Positions 21,499 through 33,200 of a DNA stretch of 64,000 nucleotides are shown one piece after another (the first letter of the stretch is position 1; each line of letters opens with the position of its first letter). A program made the translations under genes and the position numbers. The notes beneath the pieces were generated by a model that made no database searches, was not told the DNA's origin, and was given only the letters and a program-made list of their open reading frames with translations. The stretch comes from Paragyromitra xinjiangensis (Eukaryota > Ascomycota > Pezizomycetes > Pezizales > Discinaceae), in assembly GCA_038503065.1 (NCBI GenBank), contig JBCAMK010000001.1, forward strand, positions 2,666,001 to 2,730,000, in the 5' to 3' direction.

Positions 21499-22488
21499 AT
21501 GATTTCCACCGCTACCCGTTTCGCTACCCTCCTTTCCCTTGCCCTCCCCTTCGTCTCCGCCAACATCTCCTTCAATTCTTCCTTCACTTCCCCCGGCGAA
21601 TCATCCCCATACCTTGACTTCACCATCCCCGCCAGCCTGGGTCTCTCGGACGCCTGCGCAACCGCATACTCCAAGTCAATTCCCTGCGACGAATGGCTCA
21701 TCAAGGGGCTCGCCCAGTACAGCGACGGCGAAAGCTCAGATGAAGATGCCAAGTTCTCAGAGAGCACACTCAGCTCACTCTGCACAACACAATGTCTCGA
21801 CGGACTGACCGAATGGAGAGACGACATCAGGAGCGATTGCAAATCGGACGATCTCGCGAAGGTCACCGAGGCAATCTCAACATACCAGGGATCTGCAATT
21901 CTAGTTGAAGCCGCTGCCACAAACGTTTCAATGATCGAGATGCTATACTGGCCGACCTGTATGAAGGATCTGTGGGTTCCCCCCCCCCCCCAATACCTAT
22001 GAATGAGTTAGAACTAACATCGCAATAGCACCACTGGTGAATTCTGCTACCTCAGCAACGATACCACTTCCGGCGAAGACTGGGCCTCTAGCGACGACTC
22101 TGAAAACACCCCCGAAATCATCTCTACATTCTGTAACAGCAGCTGCGCAGTCCAGATCTCGCTCTTCACCTGGGACATCAGCAGTACGGCCTACGGTACC
22201 GATGATATCAACATTGGTGATGCCAGTAAGCTCTGCCCGGATCTTGATACTAGCAAGATCCCGTTCTTGGAGTCCACTAGCTCCTCCTCCTCCTCTTCGT
22301 CTTCTTCGTCTTCGTCCTCGTCCTCGTCAAACTCGGGAAATTCTACTACCGGTGGATCAAACTCGACTAGCAGCAATGGAACTATCGCCCATGATACGAA
22401 TGCTGCGGGTGCGTTGAGGGCTGGAAGTATGGTGTGGGGAGTGGGGACTGCTGTTGTTGCTGTTGTTGTGGGATTCGGGATGTTGTAG
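21499..22488 (+). CDS. Secreted Cys-containing GPI-anchored-type surface protein
   Basis: Two exons, 21499-21971 and 22029-22488, give 310 residues with total length divisible by three. The 57-bp intron begins GTGGGTT followed by a run of C's. The N-terminus MISTATRFATLLSLALPFVSA is a signal peptide. The mature part has Cys spaced as in the secreted fungal proteins that often precede LysM domains (ACATAYSKSIPCDEWL, SLCTTQCLDGL, FCNSSCAV), but no LysM is seen. A Ser tract (about residues 245-265) and a Ser/Thr/Asn linker lead to a C-terminal hydrophobic helix (AVVAVVVGFGML), preceded by small residues (AAGALRAG) suitable as a GPI omega site. It is likely a cell-wall or plasma-membrane surface protein of unknown role; the family link is tentative. 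It converges on the next gene with a 468-bp gap. Confidence 0.85.
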
Positions 22489-22956
22489 GGTGCTATGGGA
22501 TAATGAAATGTGTACCTGGTTGTAGGGGAGAGGTGTAAATAGGAGTTGAATATATGTGCGTTCTGAAATTCGTGGGAGGGTTGTTGGGAATAAGCTTAAT
22601 TTAAGATTAGCGGCTTGGAGATGGCTAACTCTGTGCTTGCTGTGTTAATACGAATTTGGTAGTTTCGGTTAGGCAAGGGTGATCGCTGATTACATATAAT
22701 GATCTACTTGGGTTAGGTGGGATCTCATGATGGATGGGGGTTTAGGATCATTAGATCTCACTCGCTAGCCGATCATGTGCAAAATCCTAGGTTGATAAAT
22801 ATGGTCTGGGGCGGGAAATAATACTTGATATCACACCAAGCTCAACGAAATTTAATATATTGTAAGATGTACTATCTTATGTATCTCTCTGCATGTCCAA
22901 ATCATATGACTAGCTCATATACCATCCTGCCCCCCTTCAAACCCACCATCTACACT

Positions 22957-23749
22957 TCACTTCCTCACCGCCACATCATCAATCACATACGCCACAAACG
23001 TCTTCCCATCCGCCTCATAAACACGAATCTCCAACGACTTCAACCCACGAAACCCCCTATCCCTCAACCCCTTAATCTCAGTCCTCACATCCGTCGTAAC
23101 CCTCTTCTCATAATACGGGCCCTGTCCACCCGCCACATACTTCCCCGTAACCTTCACCGTGACCGGTCGACTCCCAAACACGACCGGGGTGATAAAGAAC
23201 GAATCAACATCAAACACCGACGGCCCACTCAGGGTTGCATACGGAGATGCTCCATTACCAGCTGTCCAGAGGGATTGGGTTGAGCCCCCGCCCTGGCAGT
23301 GGGGTTAGAAAGTTTAGTATAGGAGTGGGTGGACTAGCTTACGGATTTGTAGTATGGGTTGGTTGGTGGGAAGTGAGTGCAGGATACTGCGTACCATTGT
23401 GCTTCTTGGATGAATTTGAAGCCGTTGTAGACGGTTGGGACGCCCCCGGGGTTTCCGAGTTGGGTGAAGTCGGATGAGTCGCTGGTTGGGATGTCGTCGA
23501 ACTTTTCGTACCGTGTTTTGTTAGTATACTACGGATTTATATTCTCTTGTAGAGGTGAGTTTGGGCAAGGGGTCCCACCTTCAACACCACTGGGTTTAGT
23601 GAGTTACCACTCCCGTAGCCGTCACCGCCTCCGTGGCGTCCGCCGTCATCACGAGGTGCAAGGGTATTGCTCGGAAGTCCCACGGTGGGGAGAATATTCA
23701 AGACTTGGAGCAGGAGCGCCGAAGTCAATGAGAACGAGAGGAATTGCAT
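22957..23749 (-). CDS. Small secreted protein, FDDIP-type
   Basis: Three exons on the minus strand (23749-23579, 23501-23343, 23292-22957) give 221 residues in frame, with GTGGGA and GTAAGC donors and a TACTAAC branch site in the first intron. MQFLSFSLTSALLLQVLNIL is a signal peptide. It is followed by a Gly/His/Asp-rich stretch with a possible KEX-like site (APRDD), then VVLKFDDIPTSDSSDF, a YNGFKFIQEAQWYAV motif, and a beta-rich C-terminal half (VTVKVTGKYVAGGQ, KGLRSLEIRVYE-like strands ending AYVIDDVAVRK). I recall the FDDIP...YNG pattern from secreted fungal proteins of unknown function, possibly with a lectin-like jelly-roll fold; that is inference. No catalytic motif seen. Confidence 0.85.
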
Positions 23750-25242
23750 TGCGTTTGGAAACGAAAGATTGGGTGGACTATGTATAAACGAAGGTTGGTT
23801 CTTGGTTCTTTTCGTTGGGAGTGCTTGATGGCTATAGTTTTTACGGGAGAGACGGTGGTATTTATTTCCCACAAAGCTCTACGTGCCGACTACAGTTCGT
23901 ATCGTGATACCATCCGCCAGCAATCCATCAACCCATCCCGTGCCAAGAAAAGCTAAATTTTCAATACGAGAACTGTATTCCATCATAGAGACTATTTCTC
24001 CCTTGTGACCACGAAAGATTGGACATCAAGCAAGCCCCCCTCATTTCTGTTCTTTCCCTCTCGAATACTAAAAACACAGTAAGCATTGGCAGCAGATGGG
24101 GAGCGATTGTACACATGGAGATTCCCTCTGTGGCTTTTTTATTCCAGTGGGTGTTCGCTGTTCTACGGTTGCATGCGTGGCACATATCGTGTGCCGTGGT
24201 GTAACATGTGTATTTATAGCGATTGCAGATTCGCGAGAAGCATCATGAAAAACGAAATTCTTTGGAGGAGTTTGACTACTTGGGTCGATATCCACTCTCT
24301 TTCCGTGCTGAACCTTCCTTCTCTACTCCATCAGCAATAGCAGTCACCACCAATGACGCTCTAGTTTAAGAAGATATGGTCCCACTCGAGTACCAAGAGT
24401 TTCGCCCAGACGACCACTTCGGTAGCGCCTCTAGTAAGTCATTCGATCAAACTTACATGTACATGTAACATGTAGTCTTAGGTTTTTTTAAGGTTTGAGA
24501 CAACATCGATCGTCATACCGAAAACCTCGCTCAATATTTCCCTACTGGCTTACCCGAGCCTGAGTTTATCTGTCACGGGGGGGAACCCTTAAGACAAGGG
24601 TAAGATTTTTTTTCTTCCAGTAGAGACAATCGCACTGACCTGTATTCTAAAAATTGAACAATTTGGCGTTCGTCTTCCAAGACCTCTAAAAAAAGATCAA
24701 TGGAAGATGCCAAGGTGATGCTTGGCCCAACGTGCCAGCCGCACCTCGGGCAGATGACGTAAAATGAAATACATAAGTGTGTGCTGTTGATGGATGTATC
24801 CATAAATACATGTATCGTTAGCTAGAGTGATCGTAGCTAATGCGGTAAACTCTAGAATGTTCTGGGGAGGTGAGTGATGGAGGGTTGTGGTGACTGGTTG
24901 GAGACGCGAGCGCCCGGTTATTTGCCTGTTCGTTTTACGGTTTTGCTTTGTCTTGTAGATGGTGTTGGATTCGAGGTATCGTGCTGGGTCTGAGCCCAAG
25001 TAACTTTTAAAATCTTAGTGGCCTAGAGCCATAGTCACAGAATAGTATGGCTAGAATCATCACGTGGTGTAATAAGTTTTCGGAATTCTTAAATTACTAT
25101 ACTAGAACTCGCTAGGACTGACTCCAGGACGAACTTTATATGGGTTCTATGCAGCACACTAAATATCGTATCAGTCGATCCGTTTAAATCCGGGCAGACC
25201 ACGGAATCGTGAGTGTATTATAATATGGTTCCAGAATATGTA

Positions 25243-25291
25243 GTCTCGTGCCTAGCCCGTGCTGCGCAGCAGCTATAGGCACCAGAGGATG
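25243..25291 (+). repeat. Dispersed repeat shared with 63.64-63.72 kb
   Basis: GTCTCGTGCCTAGCCCGTGC followed by GCAGCAGCTATAGGCA closely matches the reverse complement of 63640-63721 (GTCTCGTGCCCAGCCCATAC, then GCGCAGCAGCTATAGGCA). Differences are a small insertion and transitions, so both are copies of one repeat family. Confidence 0.7.
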
Positions 25292-25316
25292 TACTAGGCT
25301 GAGAGGGAGGTACAGT

Positions 25317-25599
25317 CGCCCCCGGCCTGATGGCGTGTCTAGTCGGTTGGCGGACCTGGTTATACCCACGCAAATGTACATAGAACCACCTTAACAAAGT
25401 TTGCAAAGTGGTAATTAAGAAAATCATAGTCAATACTAGACTAATTAGAATACCAGCATCTTGTAATCACTCCCCTCTTGCTACAGTGGATTTCCTATTG
25501 ACCGGCTATAACCATAAGTTTTACCCAATCAACTTTCTCGCTGGTTGAGAGGTGGCCCGTGTCTGCCAACTGACTAGACGCACCATCAGGCCGGGGGTT
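25317..25599. repeat. MITE-like inverted repeat, 39-bp arms
   Basis: Arms 25317-25355 (core CCCCCGGCCTGATGG) and 25561-25599 (complement CCATCAGGCCGGGGG) match at about 33 of 39 positions, most differences being transitions. They enclose about 205 bp with no coding potential. Confidence 0.7.
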
Positions 25600-26165
25600 A
25601 CTGCAACGTCCCTGGCAGTAGGGTTAGGTCTAGAATTAAGAGAGATTAAGATTATAGAATGGAATTGGTCATCGTTATCTTGTTCACTCATTGGACGAGC
25701 AAATTGTTCCGTCTGCTGCCCTCAATCCCCCAACCCTGCTGCCAAGACCGTTACCTCCCTCTTGGTTTGGTACATTTTTTAGGTTTCCGGAACTATAGTA
25801 ATCGTGTGGAGAGATGGGGGTGTGGTCTACTATCAATTGAATGAGTGTCCTGAGTTAATAGTTCGACGGTTTGGGAGTCGTGGGGTAAGTGGAGGCAAAG
25901 CCCTAAAGGCTGAAACGAGTCGGCTATCAGGTGTGATTGCAGGACCTTATCACTAGCTAGGAATAGTTAGGATGCAATAATATGAACTTTATGCGTGTCG
26001 GTACGTAGTATGGGCTAGTCTCGTACCCACGTTGCAGTCGCCCAGATTTTTTTCAATATTTGGCGTTCAAAATCTGGATTCTCCCTACACGATTTTCCCA
26101 AAAGGTCTGGAATCGAGACTAAATCTGGGCTAGGTACGAGATTATGTAATATTTGACATAATTTT

Positions 26166-26267
26166 CCTCCACCATAAGAGCCGGAAAACAGGGGGGTGTG
26201 GCTATGTATGTGGGGAAGTCTGAGCAAATGAAGTCACCCCCCTGTTTTCCGGTTCTTATGGTGGAGG
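26166..26267. repeat. 33-bp-arm hairpin
   Basis: Arms 26166-26198 (CCTCCACCATAAGAGCCGG...) and 26235-26267 are complementary with a single G/A mismatch; the loop is 36 nt. There is no coding content. It could be a small foldback element or a recent inverted duplication. Confidence 0.85.
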
Positions 26268-27505
26268 ACAGGTAGATAAGGTTTGCCTGAGCAAGGATTC
26301 TAGAACTGATCGCCAAGAACGGGATTTCCTGCACATGATCAGGAACATGGCTTGAGGACTGGAGCTGTCACATCACTCACCAACAGCTTTCCTCAGGAAT
26401 TGCAACAGCTTTCTCATCAGAGATCAACATCGAATACAGGAGCAAAGTCGAAAATATACATTATTCATCGTTGGGAAATTGATCTGGCTATCGGCCCAGC
26501 TTTCCAGCAATCGTTGTTGACCTGAGCCAATTCTTCTTCTCGGAACACGGCTCTATCTATGGTTATTACGGCACTTATTTAAGGTATTGATACCTGAGCT
26601 CGAGCCAGGCTGAATTCAAAGTCAAGTCTCGCTTGTCTGATGTGGGGGACAATTTACCGAGCTGAATGCTGATTATAACTGTAGGAGATGAGCTCATCTG
26701 ATCTGATCTCCACGATATCCTGCCCCACTGCAGAGGTGTCATAATATTCCTACGATATTGTGCCTTATGCAAGCTTAAAATGTGGATTGACAATCAGGTA
26801 ACTAAACTGGAAACTAATCGATACCTAGCTCCGAAATGATCCTGGTATACTATCCAAAATGAGAAACTCTAGCTACAAGCTAGTTTTAAGAATTTCGGAA
26901 TATTTCTACTCTTTGACCGGTCCGGCCTAAGCATTAACCTTGCTTCCTAAGTTGTTACGAACTATACACTATCATATTGAAACAATATACCCGTCGGAAT
27001 TGTGTTCCTGACAATTTACAAGGTACCTGGCGGTTATTCCTGGTTTAGTTGTAGGGTTACATTTAAGCGGGTACTACCACCCCCCCTCCGAAATTCCGAA
27101 ATTCCGAGCTACCAGGAGCGTTGGGGCTTCATTGCCGGTACTTGCTATTCTCAAAAGGTGAAACCTCTGCTAGGATTCACTTCCTCATTGTCCTCTAGTT
27201 AAGATGTCCAATTCGGTCGCTTCCGCGTTCCAAGAGCACTTACCCGGGATACGGAAACTAGACGGCGCTGGAGGGCCGCTGTCCGAATCCAGGATTGATG
27301 GTGTAACATGAAATCAACCCTCAATTTTGTGGGGTCAAGATCATTCTCCACCATAACCAGCCCAAAAGCTCTCATCCTGGATAAACATTGTATCCGTTTT
27401 CCGGTGGATTCTCATGTTCGGGATTCGGAGAGAATTGGAGGGATTTCCTTTAATTAACAAGGCTAGAAAGTGCCGACCAGGCGAATAGTCTATATATCTT
27501 TACTG

Positions 27506-27514
27506 TATATAAAA
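27506..27514 (+). promoter_or_regulatory. TATA-box-like element of GH74 gene
   Basis: TATATAAAA lies 77 bp upstream of the GH74 start codon, a suitable distance for a fungal TATA element with a short leader. Other TATATA words occur just upstream (27490). Confidence 0.45.
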
Positions 27515-27590
27515 TGGTACTTCAATTGGTCAATTCCCCCGTACCTCACCCGGTTGATCATCACACTCTTTCTGTCTTGGCCATCTCATA

Positions 27591-30241
27591 ATGTACGGCC
27601 TATCTGCGCTCGTTCCCGTGCTTTCTGCAGCGTCAGCACTGCTTGCACTCATCCCTAGTGCAAGTGCAGCACCTGCTGCTCAGTGCTATAACTGGAAGAA
27701 TGTCAGGATTGGTGGTGGTGGCGGGTTTGTCCCGGGCATTGTTTTCAATCAAGGGATGAGCGGGCTGGCATATGCTCGAACAGATATTGGTGGTGCTTAT
27801 AGATTGAATTCAGATGATACATGGACACCATTGACTGATTTTGCTTCTGGCACGGATTGGTAACCTTCCTGCTCATTTGCTTTTTTGGGTTAGGCTTCTG
27901 TTTAACATCTGTGGCACTATTAGGAACAAATGGTATATCGATGGCTTAGCAACCGACCCCGTAGAGGTCAGTCGGTTGTACTTGTTGACGGGAGCCTACA
28001 CCAATTCATGGTAAGACTAGAATCTGAGAATATAATCAATTCATAAAGCTTACTTGGTTTTTTTAGGGATCCTAACAATGGTGCCATTCTCCAATCCACT
28101 GATTTCGGGCAGTCTTTTACGACTGTCACGCTGCCATTCAAGGTTGGTGGCAACATGCCAGGCCGTGGTATGGGCGAGAGACTTGCTATCGATCCCAATA
28201 AGGGGAGCATTCTCTTTTTGGGTGCGAGGAGTGGAAACGGCTTGTGGAAAAGTACCGATTATGGTAGCACCTGGGCTAAGGTTACCTCGTTCCCTAATCC
28301 TGGTAAGCAAACTTAAAATTCTCCACGTCTTCTTCGAGTAAGGGTTAATTTGGATATTACTCTCTAGGGACTTATATTCCTGATCCTACGGATGTTGGTG
28401 GATTAAACGCGGATATCGTTGGTATCTCTTGGGTCACTTTCGATTCGACAAGTACAACCCGTGGAACACCGACTCCTAGAATTTATGTCGGTGTTGGTGA
28501 GAAGAACACTGAAAATGTTTTTGTTTCAACCAATGGTGGAACTACTTGTAAGCACTTTCCATCTTGCCCTCTCGATACTAGAAGCATCAACTGACTCTAG
28601 GGATGTCGATTAGGGACCGCTGTTCCTGGTCAGCCCCTCGGCTATCTCACTCATAGAGGAGTTCTTTCACCCAAGGAGAAGGTGCTCTACTTGACGTACA
28701 GTGACGGTGCTGGTCCTTACGATGGTACATCTGGGTTTGTCTACAAGTTCAACATCACCAGCGGAGTGTGGACCAATATCACCCCAGAAGTGGGTTCTTT
28801 TGGGTTCGGTGGTATCGATGTTGATCTTCAAAAGCCAGGTACTTTGATGGTTGCGGCTTTGAATGAATGGTAGGTGCTTCACAATCAACCTTGAATCCTC
28901 AAGCTTTGCTAATTGAGGCGGAAAATAGGTGGCCAGATGCGAATATCTGGAGATCTACCAACTCTGGTGCCACTTGGAGCCCCATCTGGGACTGGTCGTA
29001 CCCGATTGTCAACGAACACTTCACTTATGATATTTCAGCCGCCCCATGGCTCCAGAATCCCAATTCTGGTGAGGACTATCATAAGTATGTTGGGTGGATG
29101 ATCGAGAGCTTGTCCATCGACCCATTTAATTCAAACCACTTCCTTTACGGCACAGGAGCTACAGTTTATGGTAGCAAGAACTTGTTGAACTGGGATACTG
29201 TCCACAACATCACTCTCAAGTCTTTGGCGACTGGAATTGAAGAAACTTCAGTCCAAGGAATTATCGCACCGCCCACCGGACCTAAGCTCATCTCTGCAGT
29301 TGGAGATATTACTGGTTTCGTCCATAATAGTTTGGATGTTGCACCCACGATCGGTTTCACAAATCCTGTCTGGTCTACCACCCTGGATCTTGACTATGCC
29401 GGTAACAAGCCTAACAGTATCGTCCGTGTCGGAAGCGACGGAAGTGGTGCCACTAAACAAATTGCTGTTTCCTCCGATTACGGTGTTACTTGGTCAGAGC
29501 ATCAAGGTGCTCCCACCTACACCAACGGAGGAAAAGTCGCACTTTCTGCAGATGGCAACACTGTTCTCTGGAGGACTGGAAGCGGCAATGTGCTTGTTGC
29601 AACTGGGGCTAATACCGTTTTTACCGCGGTATCCTCTCTCCCATCAAACTCCCCGGCTATTGCTGCAGATAAAAAGAACGCCACCACATTCTATGCGGCC
29701 TCTGGATCCAACTTTTACATTTCCCGTAATTCTGGTGCTACTTTCACAATTGCCAGCGCCTACACCACTTCCACCTCAAACCCTGTTAAGATTGTTGCCA
29801 ACCCTAATCTCTCAGGTGATGTCTGGGTGTCAAGCGATGCCGGTCTTTTCCACTCAACTAACTTCGGTGCTACCTTCACGGCTATCTCGGGCGTTACCAG
29901 AGGATACCAGTTCGCTCTTGGTGCTCCTGCCACGGCTGGTGGATACCCTGCTATCTACCTTGTAGGTACCATCAGCGGCTCTGTCGGTGTTTTCAGAAGT
30001 GACAACACTGGTGTCACTTGGTATAAAATCAATGATGCTGCTCATGGGTTCGGGTCACCGGATAGTGTTCCTGTTGCTGCGGACCTAAATACTTATGGAA
30101 GGTTAGTCTTACTTGTGTTGCTGCCTAGAAAATCCTTACCCCCGAAATGGTTTTGCTGACGTGTGGTTTCGCAGGGTTTATTTGGGCACAAACGGTCGTG
30201 GTATCTTCTATGGTGACGTTTCTTGCGCTAAGCCGGCCTAG
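27591..30241 (+). CDS. GH74 secreted xyloglucanase
   Basis: Seven exons (27591-27859, 27924-28010, 28067-28302, 28368-28547, 28614-28869, 28929-30101, 30175-30241) give 755 residues, in frame across six introns of 50-75 bp. A signal peptide (ending SASAAPAA) is followed by YNWKNVRIGGGGGFVPGIVF and YARTDIGGAYR, the GH74 hallmark whose Asp (about residue 65) corresponds to the catalytic base. Repeated blade motifs of the two seven-bladed beta-propellers follow (DYGSTWAKV, TNGGTTWTAV, NSGATWSPIW, SDYGVTWSEH, NFGATFTAI, NTGVTWYKI). VGWMIESLSIDPFNSNHFLYG is also typical. It ends SCAKPA with no cellulose-binding module. Members are inverting endo-xyloglucanases or reducing-end-specific oligoxyloglucan hydrolases; which one cannot be decided here. 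It acts outside the cell on plant xyloglucan. No truncation or missing segment is apparent. Confidence 0.95.
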
Positions 30242-33200
30242 TTGTCGTTGTCTCTTGATATCATCGTTCCCTTACTTAATTCTTGTACTTAAAAGGATAA
30301 TTTGGATTATATATTTTGATACTCTCTAGCTGGCTGGTATTGGGGTGAGGCGTCAGAGTGCTAATGTATCCCATTAACGTAGTCCGAAGTTGTGGTGTGG
30401 GGTTGACGTACTTAAGGAGGGGTCAAGCGAGCTGATGCTGTAGGCTTATAAAAGGATGAAAGATATCTTGGCTATCTAGCTTATTTTGCAAGTTATCACG
30501 CCCTAATTTAGATTACTAAACCAGAATCACCAAATATCACTCGGTAATACTTCAGCTTGCGCTCTTTTGATAAGAGAAATCGACCACCATCTTCCTAATT
30601 TAGGCAATATCTTTTGTTAGGTGTGGAGTAAATACAAGGCCACCATACGCTGGCCACAGCCTCACGATCAACACCAGGCGTACTCCTCTAGCCAATAGTG
30701 TATTTTATTCTTTTGCGGGGGTTTCCACCATCGAAAAACATCCCTGTTCGATGTATCTTGCATGAAAAGGACGGGACTTAGCTTGGCTATCACTCTAGTG
30801 GTTCCGATATACTGGTTTGCATGTAGGGTTAGGGTTCTCAGCTGCACCGGGAATAGTATCACCTGCGTCTGCGCGATAAATGCGGATGACTCTTCGGCTA
30901 TCGGCTACCACCCAGAGCCCCCAGAGATAGAGATCCTCGGGTTAAGGGTGTGTGGGAGCGGAACAGGTCCTAAAACTTGTATAGCGATCCTATAGATCTA
31001 GAGTGGATCCACCCATTTCACATTCCCCAATCAGCCTGAGGAAGCCCGAGGAAGTATGCATGGGGGTGGCACTGTGCCAAATCTGTGGTACAGGCTTGGG
31101 GCGCTCCGAGATCGATAACTAACGTGGCATAGATCGGTGATGCTGTTACAGTGCAGTAAATGATTATTGCTATTGGTTTTTGAACCAGGTAACACAGTCG
31201 TGATGCTGGTAGTATTTCATCAACAGTTCTATTTCGATCTAGATTAACCCTCATCAGTTAATCTTACCCCTGACACTCGGAATTTCCTAATTGAAAATTT
31301 CGTCTCGGCCATATTCCATTGCGTATTGATACAAAGCCCGATTATGAATACTGTAGACGATATTGGACGCATAGATAGTTCCGTTGAAGAAATAGAGTCA
31401 TAGAGTACCTTATCATGACTACACCCTTCTTCCCTCTGGCACTACCGTACCTCTACGATAAGATCTGCAAGTTAAACCGGAACTTCCATGATATATATGA
31501 AACATCGCCTTATCGTAGTTATCTATGAGGTTGGTGGTGGTGTGCAATTTTGGCTGGTCAGGTTCGGATGCACCAAACCTGATGGTCCTGAATCTATTAG
31601 AGCTTACCCAATTCAATCGCTATTCTTTCGTTTTCTGGAATTTTGAATTATAGAGTATTACTAAGTTTAGCGGGATCTAGCTAGGGTGATAATGTAGAGC
31701 TAAAAGATAACAAACCCAATCTTGACTGCTCCCCTTTCTCTCTCTCTTTACTTTAATGTCAGATCCTTTGCTTGGCTCATAATTATCATAGTGCACATTT
31801 ATAGCTATATGATGAATAATCCTGAAACTCCGAGCTATGGCCACGGTATTTCGCTAGTGGTTGGAGGCAAGGGTTATCACAAGGCCTGAGAGCAAAATGT
31901 TTGCCGCGCGCACACTAACCACGGAAATGAGACAAACTCCCAAATTTCCTACATCCGAGTCGGAATTGAATTCATTTAAGAAAAATCAGTTGAAAAATAC
32001 TCCACTTATGTATCTTTACGAATGCTGTTAGGTTGTCAAAGGCCCCAACCCAACCAGCGAGATACTATGATAATCTTAGTGTCCCTTAGCTCTTCTCTAG
32101 CCTCGATCTCATAACATAAGCTATAAGTAGGATCCTATCCTAAAAATAGTACAGCTGTTCAGTAGCTTTGATCTTTTAGTTACTCCCTGCAAAGTCTTTT
32201 TGGTAGCGCTCTAGCCGTTTTCTCCTTTTTTTGAATATTATCACATACTTGTACAAGCTAGGGATTGTCATGAAAGAAGCGGTTAAGAAATTATTTGGTC
32301 TGAGTCGACGGCTAGCAACTGCGTCTTAGAGTACTTAACCACTGAGATCAGGCTTATATAAAACTGCTTGTCTTATGCCGGAGCTAGCTATTGCTAGCAA
32401 GCAAAATTTGAGATATAGCTTCCACCTCAGCATCCCTAGTCCTGAAAAAGCGGAGAGGGAAACCAATAGGTTGAAATTTAATAAGACACAAGTCTAAAGG
32501 TCCTACAGTATGCTTGTATTTCGTTTAAACTTTTTGGCAAAATGTGTTTGAGCATATATGGCAGAAGGGAAAAGAAAGGAAAAGAAAACATCGATGAACT
32601 TAACAAGGGCCAGGAAAACATGGAAAAGTTTAGCGAAGGCTAGAGAATAAGAAATATTTTTTGAGAAAAAGCAATATAGGATGGATGCCCACCAACCACA
32701 ACCCTAGTAAATTAAGCCATCATCGCGAACATGCAAGGCTCTCGAAATCTCCATGCCAGCTAATTATGATAGCCCTGTTTGGAGCAGAATCTGCATTTGA
32801 TCTTCAAGATCTTTTTGGCGGCTTGCAGTCGATTAGCCATCTCACACTGCCTCATGTCAGATTTCGAGGCCTACCGTACATATAACTGAGCCGTGGCTTC
32901 CAGCCACTTGGAGATCGTTACTGGACAATGAGATTGGTGATCGAACCGCTTTCTGCTGATTTGGGTCTGGTGAGTTTGGTAAGGCAACTGCCATATACGC
33001 GGCATCGCGTCAAGTCTCCAGCATAAATGCCCCGAACTCAGGCTTTCGTGGGTTACAACACCCAATAGTAGTCACTAGTTTCATTTAGGCCATAGATCCA
33101 TCAAAAAAATAAAGGGTAGATAGCATCCGAACGCTCTAGTTATACATAACAGGAAGCAGTTCCGAGAGCGTAGCCGATCAGGATCTATTCGGGTAGCTTT

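Larger units (their letters stand above)
23750..27505. other. Gene-free stretch with inverted repeats
   Basis: No frame here has a recognisable domain. The stretch holds the MITE-like arms at 25317-25599, a dispersed repeat at 25243-25291 and a large hairpin at 26166-26267, listed separately. 27100-27500 is the presumed promoter side of the GH74 gene. Confidence 0.55.
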
